Source of the DNA: Spirosoma sp. KCTC 42546
Lineage (GTDB): Bacteria > Bacteroidota > Bacteroidia > Cytophagales > Spirosomataceae
DNA length: 64,000 bases
Direction: 5' to 3'
Assembly (NCBI RefSeq): GCF_006965485.1
Contig: NZ_CP041360.1
Span: forward strand, 8,288,501-8,352,500
This document shows, in pieces, positions 33,681 through 42,750 of the stretch. Positions within the stretch are counted from its first letter, which is position 1. The number at the start of each line of letters is the position of its first letter. The notes below the pieces were generated by a model. The model saw nothing but the letters and a program-made list of their open reading frames with translations. It was not told the DNA's origin and searched no databases. Made by a program: the position numbers and the translations under genes.

Positions 33681-35563
33681 TTCCAAATCAGCAAGATCTG
33701 GCCAACTTCAATCACATAGCTTTTCAGATCATTCCAGCGTATCAAATCCTTAACCATTACGTTGTTCTGGAGCGCAATCCGATAGAGTGTTTGTCCAGCA
33801 CGAACCGTGTAAAAAATCGCATTTCGTTTCGGTGGTGTAGGCTGAGTAACCTGAACTGTTTTTCGCTTATAAATTGGTCTGCTAACAACTAGACGTTGTT
33901 TGTCACTCATACCGACTATTAGCTTTTGGCCCACCCGAAGTGGAATACGTTCCGACAGTTTATTCCAGTTGTAGAGTTGGTTAACTGTAACCCCATATAA
34001 ACGGGAAATCGCATAATACGTCTGACCGGGTACAACCGTATGCCATTTTATGGCTCGTGGAATGTCAATCGGTGCCGTATCGCGTAGGGTAAGTGTATCA
34101 TCCTCCACTACTGCTGAATGCAGGCTATCTTTTGCTATTACCAGACTATCATTTTCTATACCGGACTTTGGTAAACTAGTGCTCTCGTCAGGCTGATCCT
34201 GTAATGAATCCTGAACAGATAATACGAGTTCGGTTCTGGCTATGGTAGGCTCCTCGGGAGCTAATTGGATGTACTCTACAGGCCGGTTGTCTGGACGTTT
34301 CGATTGCAACCACATGATTCGCCCCGGTTGTAGTCTCTGAATAGCTGCCATACGATTGTACTTCAGGATTGATTCTAACCGAACACCATATCTATTTGAT
34401 ATCTCTAATAAAGTCTGATTTCTCTGTACAACGTGAAACGGGATTTTAGCACGCTTAGCTTTGGGTTGGAGATAATAAACCTCGCCAGGTCGGATAACGT
34501 CATGCTCCGCATTGAGGTCATTGAATGTAAGGAATTTATCAACCGAAATATCCCCGTAAAATGCCAACGTAATTGCATTATCACAATTCTGGGCCTGTAC
34601 ACCATGGCGGTCATTAATCTCGTAAAAAACGGCGGCCGACCGTAGCTTATCCAGTTTACCTGTTGATTTAACTAACACAGGAAAAGCGCTAGCTAGTGGA
34701 TATAAGCCCTCATTTTTGGGCTCCGAGCTAGCCAATGTCTGTACATTCGAAAATTCGGCGGGTGTTACCTGAACAAGTACAGAGTACTCCTTATTGGTTG
34801 GAATATAAGCCGTTTTCAGCCACTTATTGAAAGGCCTTATCCGGTCGTCGGCGATTTGTAAACGCTGGGCAATTGTATGAAGCGTTTGGCCCTCACCATT
34901 GGGATAGGTATAAAGGATATAGTTAACTGTTGGGCGATAGGTTAACGACTCCTGTTCAAAAACCAGCTTGCGGGCTATAATCTTCCAGATTAGTGGTGGA
35001 CTTTTGGGACCAAGCAAAATATACGCTGGATCAATTGATTGAGAAACGCGTAGATCTGTATTCTCCTGAAGATAGTTTAGCAAGGTCAACACGTAATTTT
35101 TCTGTGTTTCCTGCAAGCGAGACAAATGATTGAGCACAGCTTCTGTACTTATCCCTACATGATATCGTTCATCAACATAACTATCTATACGAAGACGAAG
35201 ATTTCGTGCCTGAGCCTGCGACAAACCCCAGAACCCAAGTGAATCTACATCGGCAAAAGGCAAGAGTACAAAGCGAAAATCATCGGGCAGATTGGCCTTG
35301 TTCAACAGTGGTTTCAGGATGGGAGTCAACTGCTGTAATGCACTAATATCGTTGTGAATATTAGTTGGGTACGCATACAAAAGTTGCATTTCCTGCTGAA
35401 TCAGGGACTTACTCTGTTGGGTCAAATGAATGGGCACCCCCGCCAACTTAATATCAGAAGGAACGTCTGGCAATGATTGCCCATGTAAGTAAGGGCTTGA
35501 TAGGGTTAGCCTAGTTACTAAATAAAGTATAGTGAAAACCCGGAATACTAAGTTTTCACACAT
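33677..35563 (-). CDS. LysM-repeat protein with degenerate lytic-transglycosylase-like domain
   Basis: About 628 residues from the ATG near 35563. The frame can extend seven codons further to a non-ATG start. A hydrophobic export signal is followed by a region resembling membrane-bound lytic transglycosylases of this phylum (LPDDFRF, LGFWGLSQAQARNL, YVDERYHVGISTEAVLNHL). The stretch where MltD-type enzymes carry the catalytic Glu reads LLPFADVDS and is shortened, so this part is probably non-catalytic. Three clear LysM domains follow in the C-terminal half (QTLLEISNRYGV, QTYYAISRLYGV, QTLYRIALQNNV), plus a weaker one near the middle. LysM binds peptidoglycan, so a cell-wall scaffold or regulator role is inferred. 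Confidence 0.8.
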   Translation of the reverse strand: MCENLVFRVFTILYLVTRLTLSSPYLHGQSLPDVPSDIKLAGVPIHLTQQSKSLIQQEMQLLYAYPTNIHNDISALQQLTPILKPLLNKANLPDDFRFVLLPFADVDSLGFWGLSQAQARNLRLRIDSYVDERYHVGISTEAVLNHLSRLQETQKNYVLTLLNYLQENTDLRVSQSIDPAYILLGPKSPPLIWKIIARKLVFEQESLTYRPTVNYILYTYPNGEGQTLHTIAQRLQIADDRIRPFNKWLKTAYIPTNKEYSVLVQVTPAEFSNVQTLASSEPKNEGLYPLASAFPVLVKSTGKLDKLRSAAVFYEINDRHGVQAQNCDNAITLAFYGDISVDKFLTFNDLNAEHDVIRPGEVYYLQPKAKRAKIPFHVVQRNQTLLEISNRYGVRLESILKYNRMAAIQRLQPGRIMWLQSKRPDNRPVEYIQLAPEEPTIARTELVLSVQDSLQDQPDESTSLPKSGIENDSLVIAKDSLHSAVVEDDTLTLRDTAPIDIPRAIKWHTVVPGQTYYAISRLYGVTVNQLYNWNKLSERIPLRVGQKLIVGMSDKQRLVVSRPIYKRKTVQVTQPTPPKRNAIFYTVRAGQTLYRIALQNNVMVKDLIRWNDLKSYVIEVGQILLIWK

Positions 35564-35744
35564 GATCAGAAACGACAACAACACAAATCTTATTTTCCAT
35601 CAAATATCTATATTATAAGTTACCAAAATAAGCTTATCATCTCATTGATGTTAACTTATTTGTGACCTATTTACATAATATATCAACTTGAATTGGAGAA
35701 AAATTGTTAAAGAAATTGAGTAATTGGCCGGATAGTACACAGAA

Positions 35745-35789
35745 AAATCAAAGCCATCAATAGGGATTGGCTATTGATGGCTTTGATTT
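35745..35789 (-). terminator. Terminator-like perfect hairpin downstream of the SDR gene
   Basis: Bases 35745-35763 are the exact reverse complement of 35771-35789 (19-bp arms, 7-nt loop). It lies about 80 bp past the SDR stop on the minus strand, with A/T-rich ends. The rest of 35564-35868 is AT-rich and I see no gene in it. It should hold the LysM promoter, but no clear box was found. Confidence 0.75.
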
Positions 35790-35868
35790 GTTACTGAAAG
35801 ATGTGCTGTCTTGTTGACTATAGTCCAACTGGGTCGAATAGATAGCCTGTTCACTTCTATTGATTGTG

Positions 35869-36633
35869 CTATAGGTTCATACCGCCCGACACTTCAATAC
35901 GCTGGGCATTTATCCATTTTGCATCGTCGGTACATAAGAAAGCCACAACCCCACCGATATCATCAGGACGGCCAACCCGACCTAAAGCCGTTATACTGGC
36001 AAGATGCTGATTTACGTGCGGATTATCTCGAACAACACCACCGCCAAAATCCGTTTCAATGGCACCCGGCGCTACGATATTAACCGCAATACCCCGCGAA
36101 CCTAGTTCATTGGCCATATACTTAGTCAATGTTTCAATTCCGCCTTTCATAGATGCGTAGGCGGCATAGCCGGGTGATGTAAAACGGGCCAGGCCTGTAG
36201 ACAGGTTGATAATTCGGCCACCATCATTAATAAGCGGCAGTGCTTTTTGAGTCAAAAAGAATACGCCTTTGAAATGGATGTTCATCAGCAAGTCAAACTG
36301 CTCTTCGGTCGTTTCGGCAAATGAAGCCCGAATTCCTATACCTGCGTTGTTGATTAAAAAATCAAAATGGTCGGTAGCAAACGTGTCTTTCAGAACGGCG
36401 GTGAGCTGACTGAAAAACGCATCAAAACTTTTTGTATCACCCGTGTTAAGTTGTAGCGCTGCCGCCTTCTGGCCTGTTTTTTCAATTTCAGCGACTACAG
36501 CCAGGGCTTCGTCTTGTTGACTGTTATAGGTCAGAATTACGTCGATACCTTTTTGGGCAAGGCTAAGCGCCATGTCTTTACCCAGGCCACGGCTTCCGCC
36601 AGTGACCAAGGCGATTTTACTGTTGGTTGTCAT
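35869..36633 (-). CDS. Short-chain dehydrogenase/reductase
   Basis: A 254-residue Rossmann-fold NAD(P)-dependent oxidoreductase. The cofactor motif TGGSRGLGKD is at the N-terminus, NNAG follows near residue 90, and the catalytic pair is in YAAYASMKGG (Tyr-x3-Lys), with a preceding Ser in LSTG. It is close to the 3-oxoacyl-ACP reductase/glucose 1-dehydrogenase-like SDRs, but the substrate cannot be stated. An AraC-family regulator lies directly upstream on the same strand, a common pairing in Bacteroidota. Confidence 0.9.
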   Translation of the reverse strand: MTTNSKIALVTGGSRGLGKDMALSLAQKGIDVILTYNSQQDEALAVVAEIEKTGQKAAALQLNTGDTKSFDAFFSQLTAVLKDTFATDHFDFLINNAGIGIRASFAETTEEQFDLLMNIHFKGVFFLTQKALPLINDGGRIINLSTGLARFTSPGYAAYASMKGGIETLTKYMANELGSRGIAVNIVAPGAIETDFGGGVVRDNPHVNQHLASITALGRVGRPDDIGGVVAFLCTDDAKWINAQRIEVSGGMNL

Positions 36634-36825
36634 TATTCAATGTGTTAGTTGATAAACTACGCTTGTTTTATCCACAGAGACGCCGAGAACACAAAGAATT
36701 GTTGAATTGTGTTGTTGCTCAGTTCCATCGTCTGTTGAAAAGTTGATGGAACAAAGGTAGAGCCATTGCCAGAGCGGCCGTTTGCAAACATCAATCTAAT
36801 AGTTGCAAAATTCAAATCAGGGCTT

Positions 36826-37755
36826 TTACGCACGGAAGGCCACAGGTGAAAGTGACGTCTGTTTACGGAAAAAATTGGAGAAATGGGCCACCTCTTCAAA
36901 GCCCAGGCTGTAAGCGATTTCGGAAATGTTCCAATTGGTTTGTTTCAAGAGGATTTTAGCCTCCTGCACAATCCGGCTGCTGATAATATCGGTAGTGGTT
37001 TTACCAGTGTTTTCCTTTAAGACTTTATTGAGGTGATTGACGTGAATTGCCAACCTCTCCGCGTAGTCTTTGGCGGTACGCAAGCTGAGCTTTTGGTGGG
37101 GCGATTCAATCGGGAATTGCCGCTCTAGCAGTTCAATAAATAATGAGGAAACGCGAGCCGAAGCCGTATGGGTAGGATATAAGGATGTGGCAGGCTGTAA
37201 TTTTTGTCCGTAGTGAATCAGTTCAAGCACATAATTACGGATTAGGTCATATTTATAGGCGTAGTTCGAGCCTAACTCCTTGTGTATCTTTTTGAAAATA
37301 AATTCTATTTCTTCCGTTTCTTCGTCAGAAAGCTGGAAGATCGGATAGCCGCCGGGCTGAAAAATAGGCAGTTCATCGGCCACAACACCGCTTTTTGCCT
37401 GTACTAAAAATTCATCGGTAAACACACAGAAATATCCCGCCTGGTCCATATCCTGCGGCAAGTAATGATAAGGCACTTTAGGAGTTGCGAACAGGAGTGC
37501 ATTTTTCTCAATGTCGATCACCTTATCTGCATACTCAGCCCTGTTTCGTCCGCGAATCAAACTTATTTTATAGTAGGCTCTTCGGTTATAGGGCATGAAC
37601 GACTTGCCCTTGCTTCTGGCAGTCAGATCAGCTATACTAAATACATTGAAATGGCCGATCTCCTTGTTTATTCCCTCAGGTAACAGAGAACTCAAGCCTC
37701 CCTCTTCGGACGGAGTAATTTGTTTATAGAACTCGTCGAGTGAAATAGTTTCCAT
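36826..37755 (-). CDS. AraC family transcriptional regulator
   Basis: A 309-residue regulator starting at ATG 37755 (METISLDEFYKQ). The longer frame needs TTG. The N-terminal part is a cupin-like sensing domain (LLFATPKVPYHYLP), and the C-terminal 100 residues hold two helix-turn-helix motifs with the AraC signature (ISEIAYSLGFEEVAHFSNFFRKQTSLSP, quoted here in parts: EIAYSLGFEE and HFSNFFRKQ). It probably controls the downstream SDR gene. The 192-bp gap between them contains TATCCACAGAGACGCCGAG-like sequence near 36670 but no gene. Confidence 0.9.
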   Translation of the reverse strand: METISLDEFYKQITPSEEGGLSSLLPEGINKEIGHFNVFSIADLTARSKGKSFMPYNRRAYYKISLIRGRNRAEYADKVIDIEKNALLFATPKVPYHYLPQDMDQAGYFCVFTDEFLVQAKSGVVADELPIFQPGGYPIFQLSDEETEEIEFIFKKIHKELGSNYAYKYDLIRNYVLELIHYGQKLQPATSLYPTHTASARVSSLFIELLERQFPIESPHQKLSLRTAKDYAERLAIHVNHLNKVLKENTGKTTTDIISSRIVQEAKILLKQTNWNISEIAYSLGFEEVAHFSNFFRKQTSLSPVAFRA

Positions 37756-37797
37756 TGCCTTATTTGTAAAATTCAACTATAGGCAATTTTAAGAATC

Positions 37798-38127
37798 CTA
37801 CGCTTCTTCTACAGAAGTGGTATTATTTGCCGCCTTCAGAACGGAATCTAAAACGCCGGGAAATTTTTCTTCCAGATCGTGCAAACGTAGCGAAGTCATA
37901 CTTTGAGTTCCTTCTGTTCGGATATGAATAATTCCAGCCTCGCGCAACACACGCAGATGATGTGACATCGTCGATTTGGCTACGGGCGTCGGGATGGCCC
38001 CACAGGGCTGCTCACTCGTAAGTTTAGCCAGACACTGTACATAATTTAACCGAACCGGATCACTCAACGCATGTAACACACAGGTTAAGCTAATCTGGTC
38101 AACGGTGGGGTGCTGGTACTGTTTCAT
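37798..38127 (-). CDS. ArsR-type winged-helix repressor
   Basis: A 109-residue regulator starting at ATG 38127 (MKQYQHPTVDQ). The longer frame into the divergent promoter has no family similarity. ALSDPVRLNYVQCL is the usual ArsR start and STMSHHLRVLREAGI the recognition helix. It is divergent from the RND efflux operon and separated from it by 200 bp, so it is likely its repressor. No classical metal-binding ELCVCD motif is seen. The effector may be an organic compound bound elsewhere or a redox signal. Confidence 0.88.
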   Translation of the reverse strand: MKQYQHPTVDQISLTCVLHALSDPVRLNYVQCLAKLTSEQPCGAIPTPVAKSTMSHHLRVLREAGIIHIRTEGTQSMTSLRLHDLEEKFPGVLDSVLKAANNTTSVEEA

Positions 38128-38284
38128 AAGCCATTTTCTTCCAATTCTCTCTAGACTGTAGAAAACAACGTAGCTACAGTAATTGCCAATACAACGATTA
38201 GGCAGCTCAAAAAAATTCACTGTTTTTTCAAACGAATGAAACCATCTAGCATACACCCTTGTTCGACATCCATAAAACAATATA

Positions 38285-38302
38285 GTTCGATAGTTATAGA
38301 AC
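38285..38302. promoter_or_regulatory. Candidate ArsR operator upstream of the RND operon
   Basis: GTTCGATA-GT-TATAGAAC forms an 18-bp dyad with one mismatch, ending 26 bp before the adaptor start. It is flanked by two copies of TAAAACAATA (38273-38282 and 38305-38314) 32 bp apart, about three helical turns. The position suits repression of 38329 onward. Confidence 0.5.
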
Positions 38303-38328
38303 ATTAAAACAATACAACCTCGTTTATT

Positions 38329-39414
38329 ATGAAAACGCTCAATAATCGAACAAAATCGCTCATCGCCGGTATCGTAGCCTTTACCGTCGCCCTTTTTTTC
38401 ATCACACCAAAGCTGTTCTCTAATAAACCAGCGTCGCCTGCCAGCAAGTCCGCTGCTGCGCCACCTGCCGATACGAAAGTAGCTACCGATGTTTTTGTCG
38501 TAAAACGCGAAACGATTACCGACGAACTTCAGACCAACGGTACTATTGCAGCCAATCAGGAAGTCGATTTAGTCAGTGAAGTAGCGCGTAAACTGGTTCG
38601 GGCCTATGCCCGTGAAGGTAGCTACGTTGGACAGGGAACCCTGCTCTTCAAATTAGATGACGCTGACCTGCTGGCCAAAAAACAAAAGATAGCCCTTCAG
38701 GAAAAGCTGGCGAAGCTCGACGAAAAACGATTCCGTGAACTGCTCGCCACCGAAGCCGTCAACCAACAGGAATACGACAAGATTTTAACCAACCTGAATG
38801 TGTTACAGGCCGAGTTAGCCATGGTCGATGTTGATCTGGCGAAAACCGAAATTCGGGCACCTTTCTCGGGTCGGCTGGGTCTGAAGCGCGTTGATGTGGG
38901 TGCTTACGTAACCCCTGCTACCGTACTGAGTTCGTTCGACGATTTGAGCCGGGTGGAAATCAACTTCACCATTCCCGAGAAATATGCGTCGGATGTTCGG
39001 GCTGGCCAGGCCATTCGCTTTACGACAGAGAATAGCAGCCAGCAATTCGTAGGCAAGGTTACGGCAACAGAACCGAAGCTGGAGGCAAACACGCGGAGTT
39101 TGTTGGTAAAAGCTGTTAGCGACAACGCAACCGGCAAACTCGTACCGGGTTCATCGGCCAAAATCGCCTTTGCATTACACGTAGCTCAGGATGGTATTTT
39201 GATTCCGACCGAAGCCCTGATTCCAACCGCCAAGGGGTATTCATTGTTCCGAATGAACCAGGGCAAAGCCGAACGCCGGGACGTAAAAACGGGAAGCCGG
39301 ACCAAAGGCACCGTTCAAATTCTGGACGGCCTATCTATTGGCGATACTGTACTGACCACCAACTTACTACGGCTCGATACGGGCGTACCCGTCACCATTT
39401 CAACTGTCAATTAG
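38329..39414 (+). CDS. RND efflux periplasmic adaptor (HlyD/MFP family)
   Basis: A 361-residue membrane fusion protein anchored by an N-terminal helix (about 10-27, LIAGIVAFTVALFFI) without a lipobox Cys. A lipoyl/barrel-sandwich pair flanks a coiled coil (KIALQEKLAKLDEKRFRELL), followed by the hallmark TEIRAPFSGRLGLKRVD. A beta-barrel and a membrane-proximal domain follow. It bridges the inner-membrane pump at 39456 and the TolC-like channel at 42751. Confidence 0.92.
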   Translation: MKTLNNRTKSLIAGIVAFTVALFFITPKLFSNKPASPASKSAAAPPADTKVATDVFVVKRETITDELQTNGTIAANQEVDLVSEVARKLVRAYAREGSYVGQGTLLFKLDDADLLAKKQKIALQEKLAKLDEKRFRELLATEAVNQQEYDKILTNLNVLQAELAMVDVDLAKTEIRAPFSGRLGLKRVDVGAYVTPATVLSSFDDLSRVEINFTIPEKYASDVRAGQAIRFTTENSSQQFVGKVTATEPKLEANTRSLLVKAVSDNATGKLVPGSSAKIAFALHVAQDGILIPTEALIPTAKGYSLFRMNQGKAERRDVKTGSRTKGTVQILDGLSIGDTVLTTNLLRLDTGVPVTISTVN

Positions 39415-39455
39415 GCATCTATTGCATTCATTATTGACTTAACATTTACCCAATT

Positions 39456-42400
39456 ATGAGTTTGTCGGGAATTAGTATTCAACGGCCTGTGCTGGCCGGT
39501 GTACTCTCTGTATTGATTATACTTTTTGGTTTCGTTGGACTAACCTATCTGGGAATTCGGGAATATCCCGTCACAGATTCACCCATCGTTACCGTTACAA
39601 CAACCTATCCGGGAGCCAGCCCGGACGTAATTGCCTATCAGATTACGAAGCCACTGGAAGAAGCAATTGGCGAGGCCAACGGCATTCGAACGATCTCATC
39701 GGTATCGCGTGAAGCCGCTAGTGTAGTCACGATTGAGTTTAACCTCGACGCCGATCTGGAAGCCGCAGCCAACGATGTGCGTGATAAAGTGACGAAAGCC
39801 CGACGCTTACTTCCCGGCGATGTTGATCCGCCCATTGTGGAGAAAGCCAACAGTGGCGACATCGTAATTTTCATGGCGGTGGAAAGCAAAACCCGCAGCA
39901 TTCTGGAGGTCAGCAATATTGCCTCAACAGTTATTAAAGAGCGGATGCAGACCATTCCCGGCGTGAAGCGGGTGGGTATTGCGGGTGAGAAAAAGTACGC
40001 CATGCGGCTCCGAATCGACCCGGCAAAACTGGCGGCCTATCAATTAACGCCGTCAGATATTGAACAGGCCCTACGAAAAGAAAACGTGGATTTACCGTCG
40101 GGTCGTATTGAAGGCGACCGAAACGAGTTGACCGTACGAACCCTGGGACGACTCACGAAAGAAGACGATTTCAATAACATGATCGTCAAGCAGGAAGGGA
40201 GCAGCATTATCCGTTTCAGGGATATTGGCTACGCCGAATTAGGTGCGGAGAACGAACGAACCGCCATTCTGAACAGTCTGAAAGGGAATTCGCCAACAAT
40301 AGGCGTCTTTGTTGAACCCCAACGGGGAGCCAACGCCGTAGCTATTGCCGATGAATTTTACCGTCGACTGAAAGAATTACGGAAGGAAATTCCGGCTGAT
40401 TATCAACTAACTATCGGGAAAGACTTCACCGAACCAATTCGCGACTCGATCTCCGAGGTAGAAGAAACGCTCTTCATCGCCTTTGGGCTGGTTATCCTGA
40501 TTCTGTTCCTGTTCCTGCGCGACTGGCGTTCGACCATTATTCCGGTTGTGGCTATTCCGGTTTCCATCGTATCAGCCTTCTTCATTATGTATGTGGCTGG
40601 CTACTCTATCAACATTTTAACACTGTTAGCCTTAGTATTGGCGATTGGGCTGGTGGTCGATGATGCCATTGTGGTGCTGGAAAACATCTATGCGAAAGTT
40701 GAAGAAGGCATGTCGCCTTTGCAGGCTGCGTTCAAAGGATCATCGGAAATCTATTTTGCCGTTATCTCAACAACCATTACACTGGCTGCCGTTTTCCTGC
40801 CGATTTTATTTCTGCCGGGGATTACCGGTAAGCTCTTTCAGGAGTTTGCCGTGGTCGTAGCGGGTTCAGTAATCGTGTCGGCCTTTGTGGCGCTGACGCT
40901 TTCGCCCATGATGAGCGCGTATCTGCTCAAACGGCACACCAAACCGAACTGGCTCTATCGCACAACGGAACCGTACTTCGTGACGTTGAACCGAGGATAT
41001 GAAAAGTCGCTGGGCTGGTTTCTGCGCTACCGATGGGTGGCTTTCCCAACGCTTATCGGTACGTTCGGTTTGATCTACTTCATTGGAAAGCAACTTCCTT
41101 CTGAACTGGCTCCCCTGGAAGATCGCGCTCAGATCAGTCTGGCCGTGATTGCGCCCGAAGGTTCGTCGTACGAGTACACCGAGAAGTACATGAACGAGAT
41201 CGCCAAATTCTCGGTCGACTCCACGCAGGGTTTGTTTCAGACCTATTCCATTCTGGCGCTCACTTTTGGACCACCCGCTCCGGTCAACGTTGCTATCCAG
41301 AATACCTTCCTTAAGAAAGCCGATCAGCGGGCAACCACCCAGGCCGATGTATTCGCGACCTATTCCCGAAATGCCCAGAATTTCAGAGGAGTTATGGTGT
41401 TCCCGGTTCAGCCGCCAACGATTGGTAGCCGGTTTGGTCAATCCCAGCCCGTTCAGTTTGTGTTGCAGGGTACTAATCTAGCCGCCATCACAGATGTATT
41501 ACCGAAGTTTATGGATGAGGCCAGAAAAAGCCCGATCCTTCGCTTTGCCGACTCCGATCTAAAGGTCAATAAGCCTGAGTTGGTACTTCAAATTAATCGA
41601 GATAAAGCCGCCGAATTGGGTATATCCGTTGCCGAAATCGCCCGAGGTCTGCAATTGGCCTTGAGTGGACAACGCTACGGCTACTTCATTTTCAACGACC
41701 GCCAATACGAAGTTATCGGTCAGCTCCAACGCCAGGATCGCGATACGCCTTACGACCTCAAATCCATGTACGTACGCACCCGAACGGGCGATGTCGTTTC
41801 GCTGGACAACCTGGTTTCGTTTAAAGAAAGCATTAGTCCTGCCGCCATCTACCGCTACGATCAGGCGATTTCGGCAACCATTTCGGCGGGTCTGGTACCA
41901 GGCAAAACTATTGGTGACGGCGTTGCCGAAATGAACCGGATTGCCCAAAAAGTATTACCGCCAACCATCAAAACGTCGTTGGCAGGCGAATCCCGCGACT
42001 TTGCCGAAAGCTCATCGAGTCTTCTCTATGCGTTCGTGTTCGCGCTGATTCTGATCTATTTGATCCTGGCCGCCCAGTTTGAAAGCCTGATCGATCCGTT
42101 TATTATCCTGCTCACGGTACCAATGGCCATGACGGGCGCACTGCTCAGCCTGTGGATTTTCGATCAGACGCTCAACATTTTCAGTCAGATCGGCATCATT
42201 ACCCTAATCGGTCTGATTACCAAGAACGGTATTCTGATTGTCGAATTCGCCAACCAAAGCAAGGAAGCAGGCCTTAGCCCATTAGAAGCCGCCAAGGTAG
42301 CCGCAGCTTCCCGGTTCCGCCCTATCCTGATGACCAGTTTGGCGATGATTTTCGGAACAATTCCGATTGCCCTTACCGAAAACAGCCGCAACTCGCTTGG

Positions 42401-42551
42401 AACCGTGATCGTTGGCGGACTCCTGTTCGCGGGTTTGCTGACGCTCTACATCATTCCGGCGGTGTATTCTTATTTCTCTCGCGTACCGAAGCATAGGGAG
42501 GAAGAAGTGGGCGCATTAGAGCCAATAATTGATCACGCAGAAGCTCTTTAA
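39456..42551 (+). CDS. RND efflux transporter permease (AcrB/MexF-like)
   Basis: A 1031-residue inner-membrane pump with twelve helices in two halves, each with a large periplasmic loop. The proton-relay aspartates are D402 and D403 in GLVVDDAIVVLENIY. LTKNGILIVEFANQ-type sequence (residues about 924-935) marks helix 10 of the family, and EYPVTDSPIVTVTT lies in the first porter domain. It belongs to the HAE1 hydrophobic/amphiphilic group, expected to export drugs or solvents. It is in an operon with the adaptor and, after a hairpin-bearing gap, the TolC gene. Confidence 0.94.
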   Translation: MSLSGISIQRPVLAGVLSVLIILFGFVGLTYLGIREYPVTDSPIVTVTTTYPGASPDVIAYQITKPLEEAIGEANGIRTISSVSREAASVVTIEFNLDADLEAAANDVRDKVTKARRLLPGDVDPPIVEKANSGDIVIFMAVESKTRSILEVSNIASTVIKERMQTIPGVKRVGIAGEKKYAMRLRIDPAKLAAYQLTPSDIEQALRKENVDLPSGRIEGDRNELTVRTLGRLTKEDDFNNMIVKQEGSSIIRFRDIGYAELGAENERTAILNSLKGNSPTIGVFVEPQRGANAVAIADEFYRRLKELRKEIPADYQLTIGKDFTEPIRDSISEVEETLFIAFGLVILILFLFLRDWRSTIIPVVAIPVSIVSAFFIMYVAGYSINILTLLALVLAIGLVVDDAIVVLENIYAKVEEGMSPLQAAFKGSSEIYFAVISTTITLAAVFLPILFLPGITGKLFQEFAVVVAGSVIVSAFVALTLSPMMSAYLLKRHTKPNWLYRTTEPYFVTLNRGYEKSLGWFLRYRWVAFPTLIGTFGLIYFIGKQLPSELAPLEDRAQISLAVIAPEGSSYEYTEKYMNEIAKFSVDSTQGLFQTYSILALTFGPPAPVNVAIQNTFLKKADQRATTQADVFATYSRNAQNFRGVMVFPVQPPTIGSRFGQSQPVQFVLQGTNLAAITDVLPKFMDEARKSPILRFADSDLKVNKPELVLQINRDKAAELGISVAEIARGLQLALSGQRYGYFIFNDRQYEVIGQLQRQDRDTPYDLKSMYVRTRTGDVVSLDNLVSFKESISPAAIYRYDQAISATISAGLVPGKTIGDGVAEMNRIAQKVLPPTIKTSLAGESRDFAESSSSLLYAFVFALILIYLILAAQFESLIDPFIILLTVPMAMTGALLSLWIFDQTLNIFSQIGIITLIGLITKNGILIVEFANQSKEAGLSPLEAAKVAAASRFRPILMTSLAMIFGTIPIALTENSRNSLGTVIVGGLLFAGLLTLYIIPAVYSYFSRVPKHREEEVGALEPIIDHAEAL

Positions 42552-42624
42552 ACTCCCGTTCTCGCTTGGCTATCCGACCGGGCTGGAATTGGTACCTGAT
42601 CACGCAGAATTGATCTAAGCGCGG

Positions 42625-42700
42625 GTGTGACCCCGATGGGGTCAGATGTTTATAGCACAAAGGGTCTCTCTATAAACATTTGACCCCATCGGGGTCACAC
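42625..42700 (+). repeat. Inverted repeat with nested hairpins, RND pump-TolC gap
   Basis: Bases 42625-42654 pair with 42671-42700 with one mismatch in 30. Each arm also contains a 7-bp hairpin of its own (TGACCCC, GGGGTCA). It lies in the 199-bp gap between pump and TolC genes, where it could lower distal expression. No T-run is present. Confidence 0.88.
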
Positions 42701-42750
42701 GTAGCCTCGCTCAATACCCGGCCCAATCATTCTTTTTCATTAAAAATCTC

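Noticed and set aside
36657..36899. An 80-codon minus-strand frame between SDR and AraC genes
   Set aside because: It overlaps the AraC coding end in another frame and has no features. The gap seems non-coding.
38128..38304. N-terminal extension of the ArsR regulator
   Set aside because: Family proteins start near ATG 38127, and the extension covers the divergent promoter and dyad.
40866..41441. A 191-codon minus-strand frame inside the RND pump gene
   Set aside because: Antisense to a well-defined gene with no recognisable family features.
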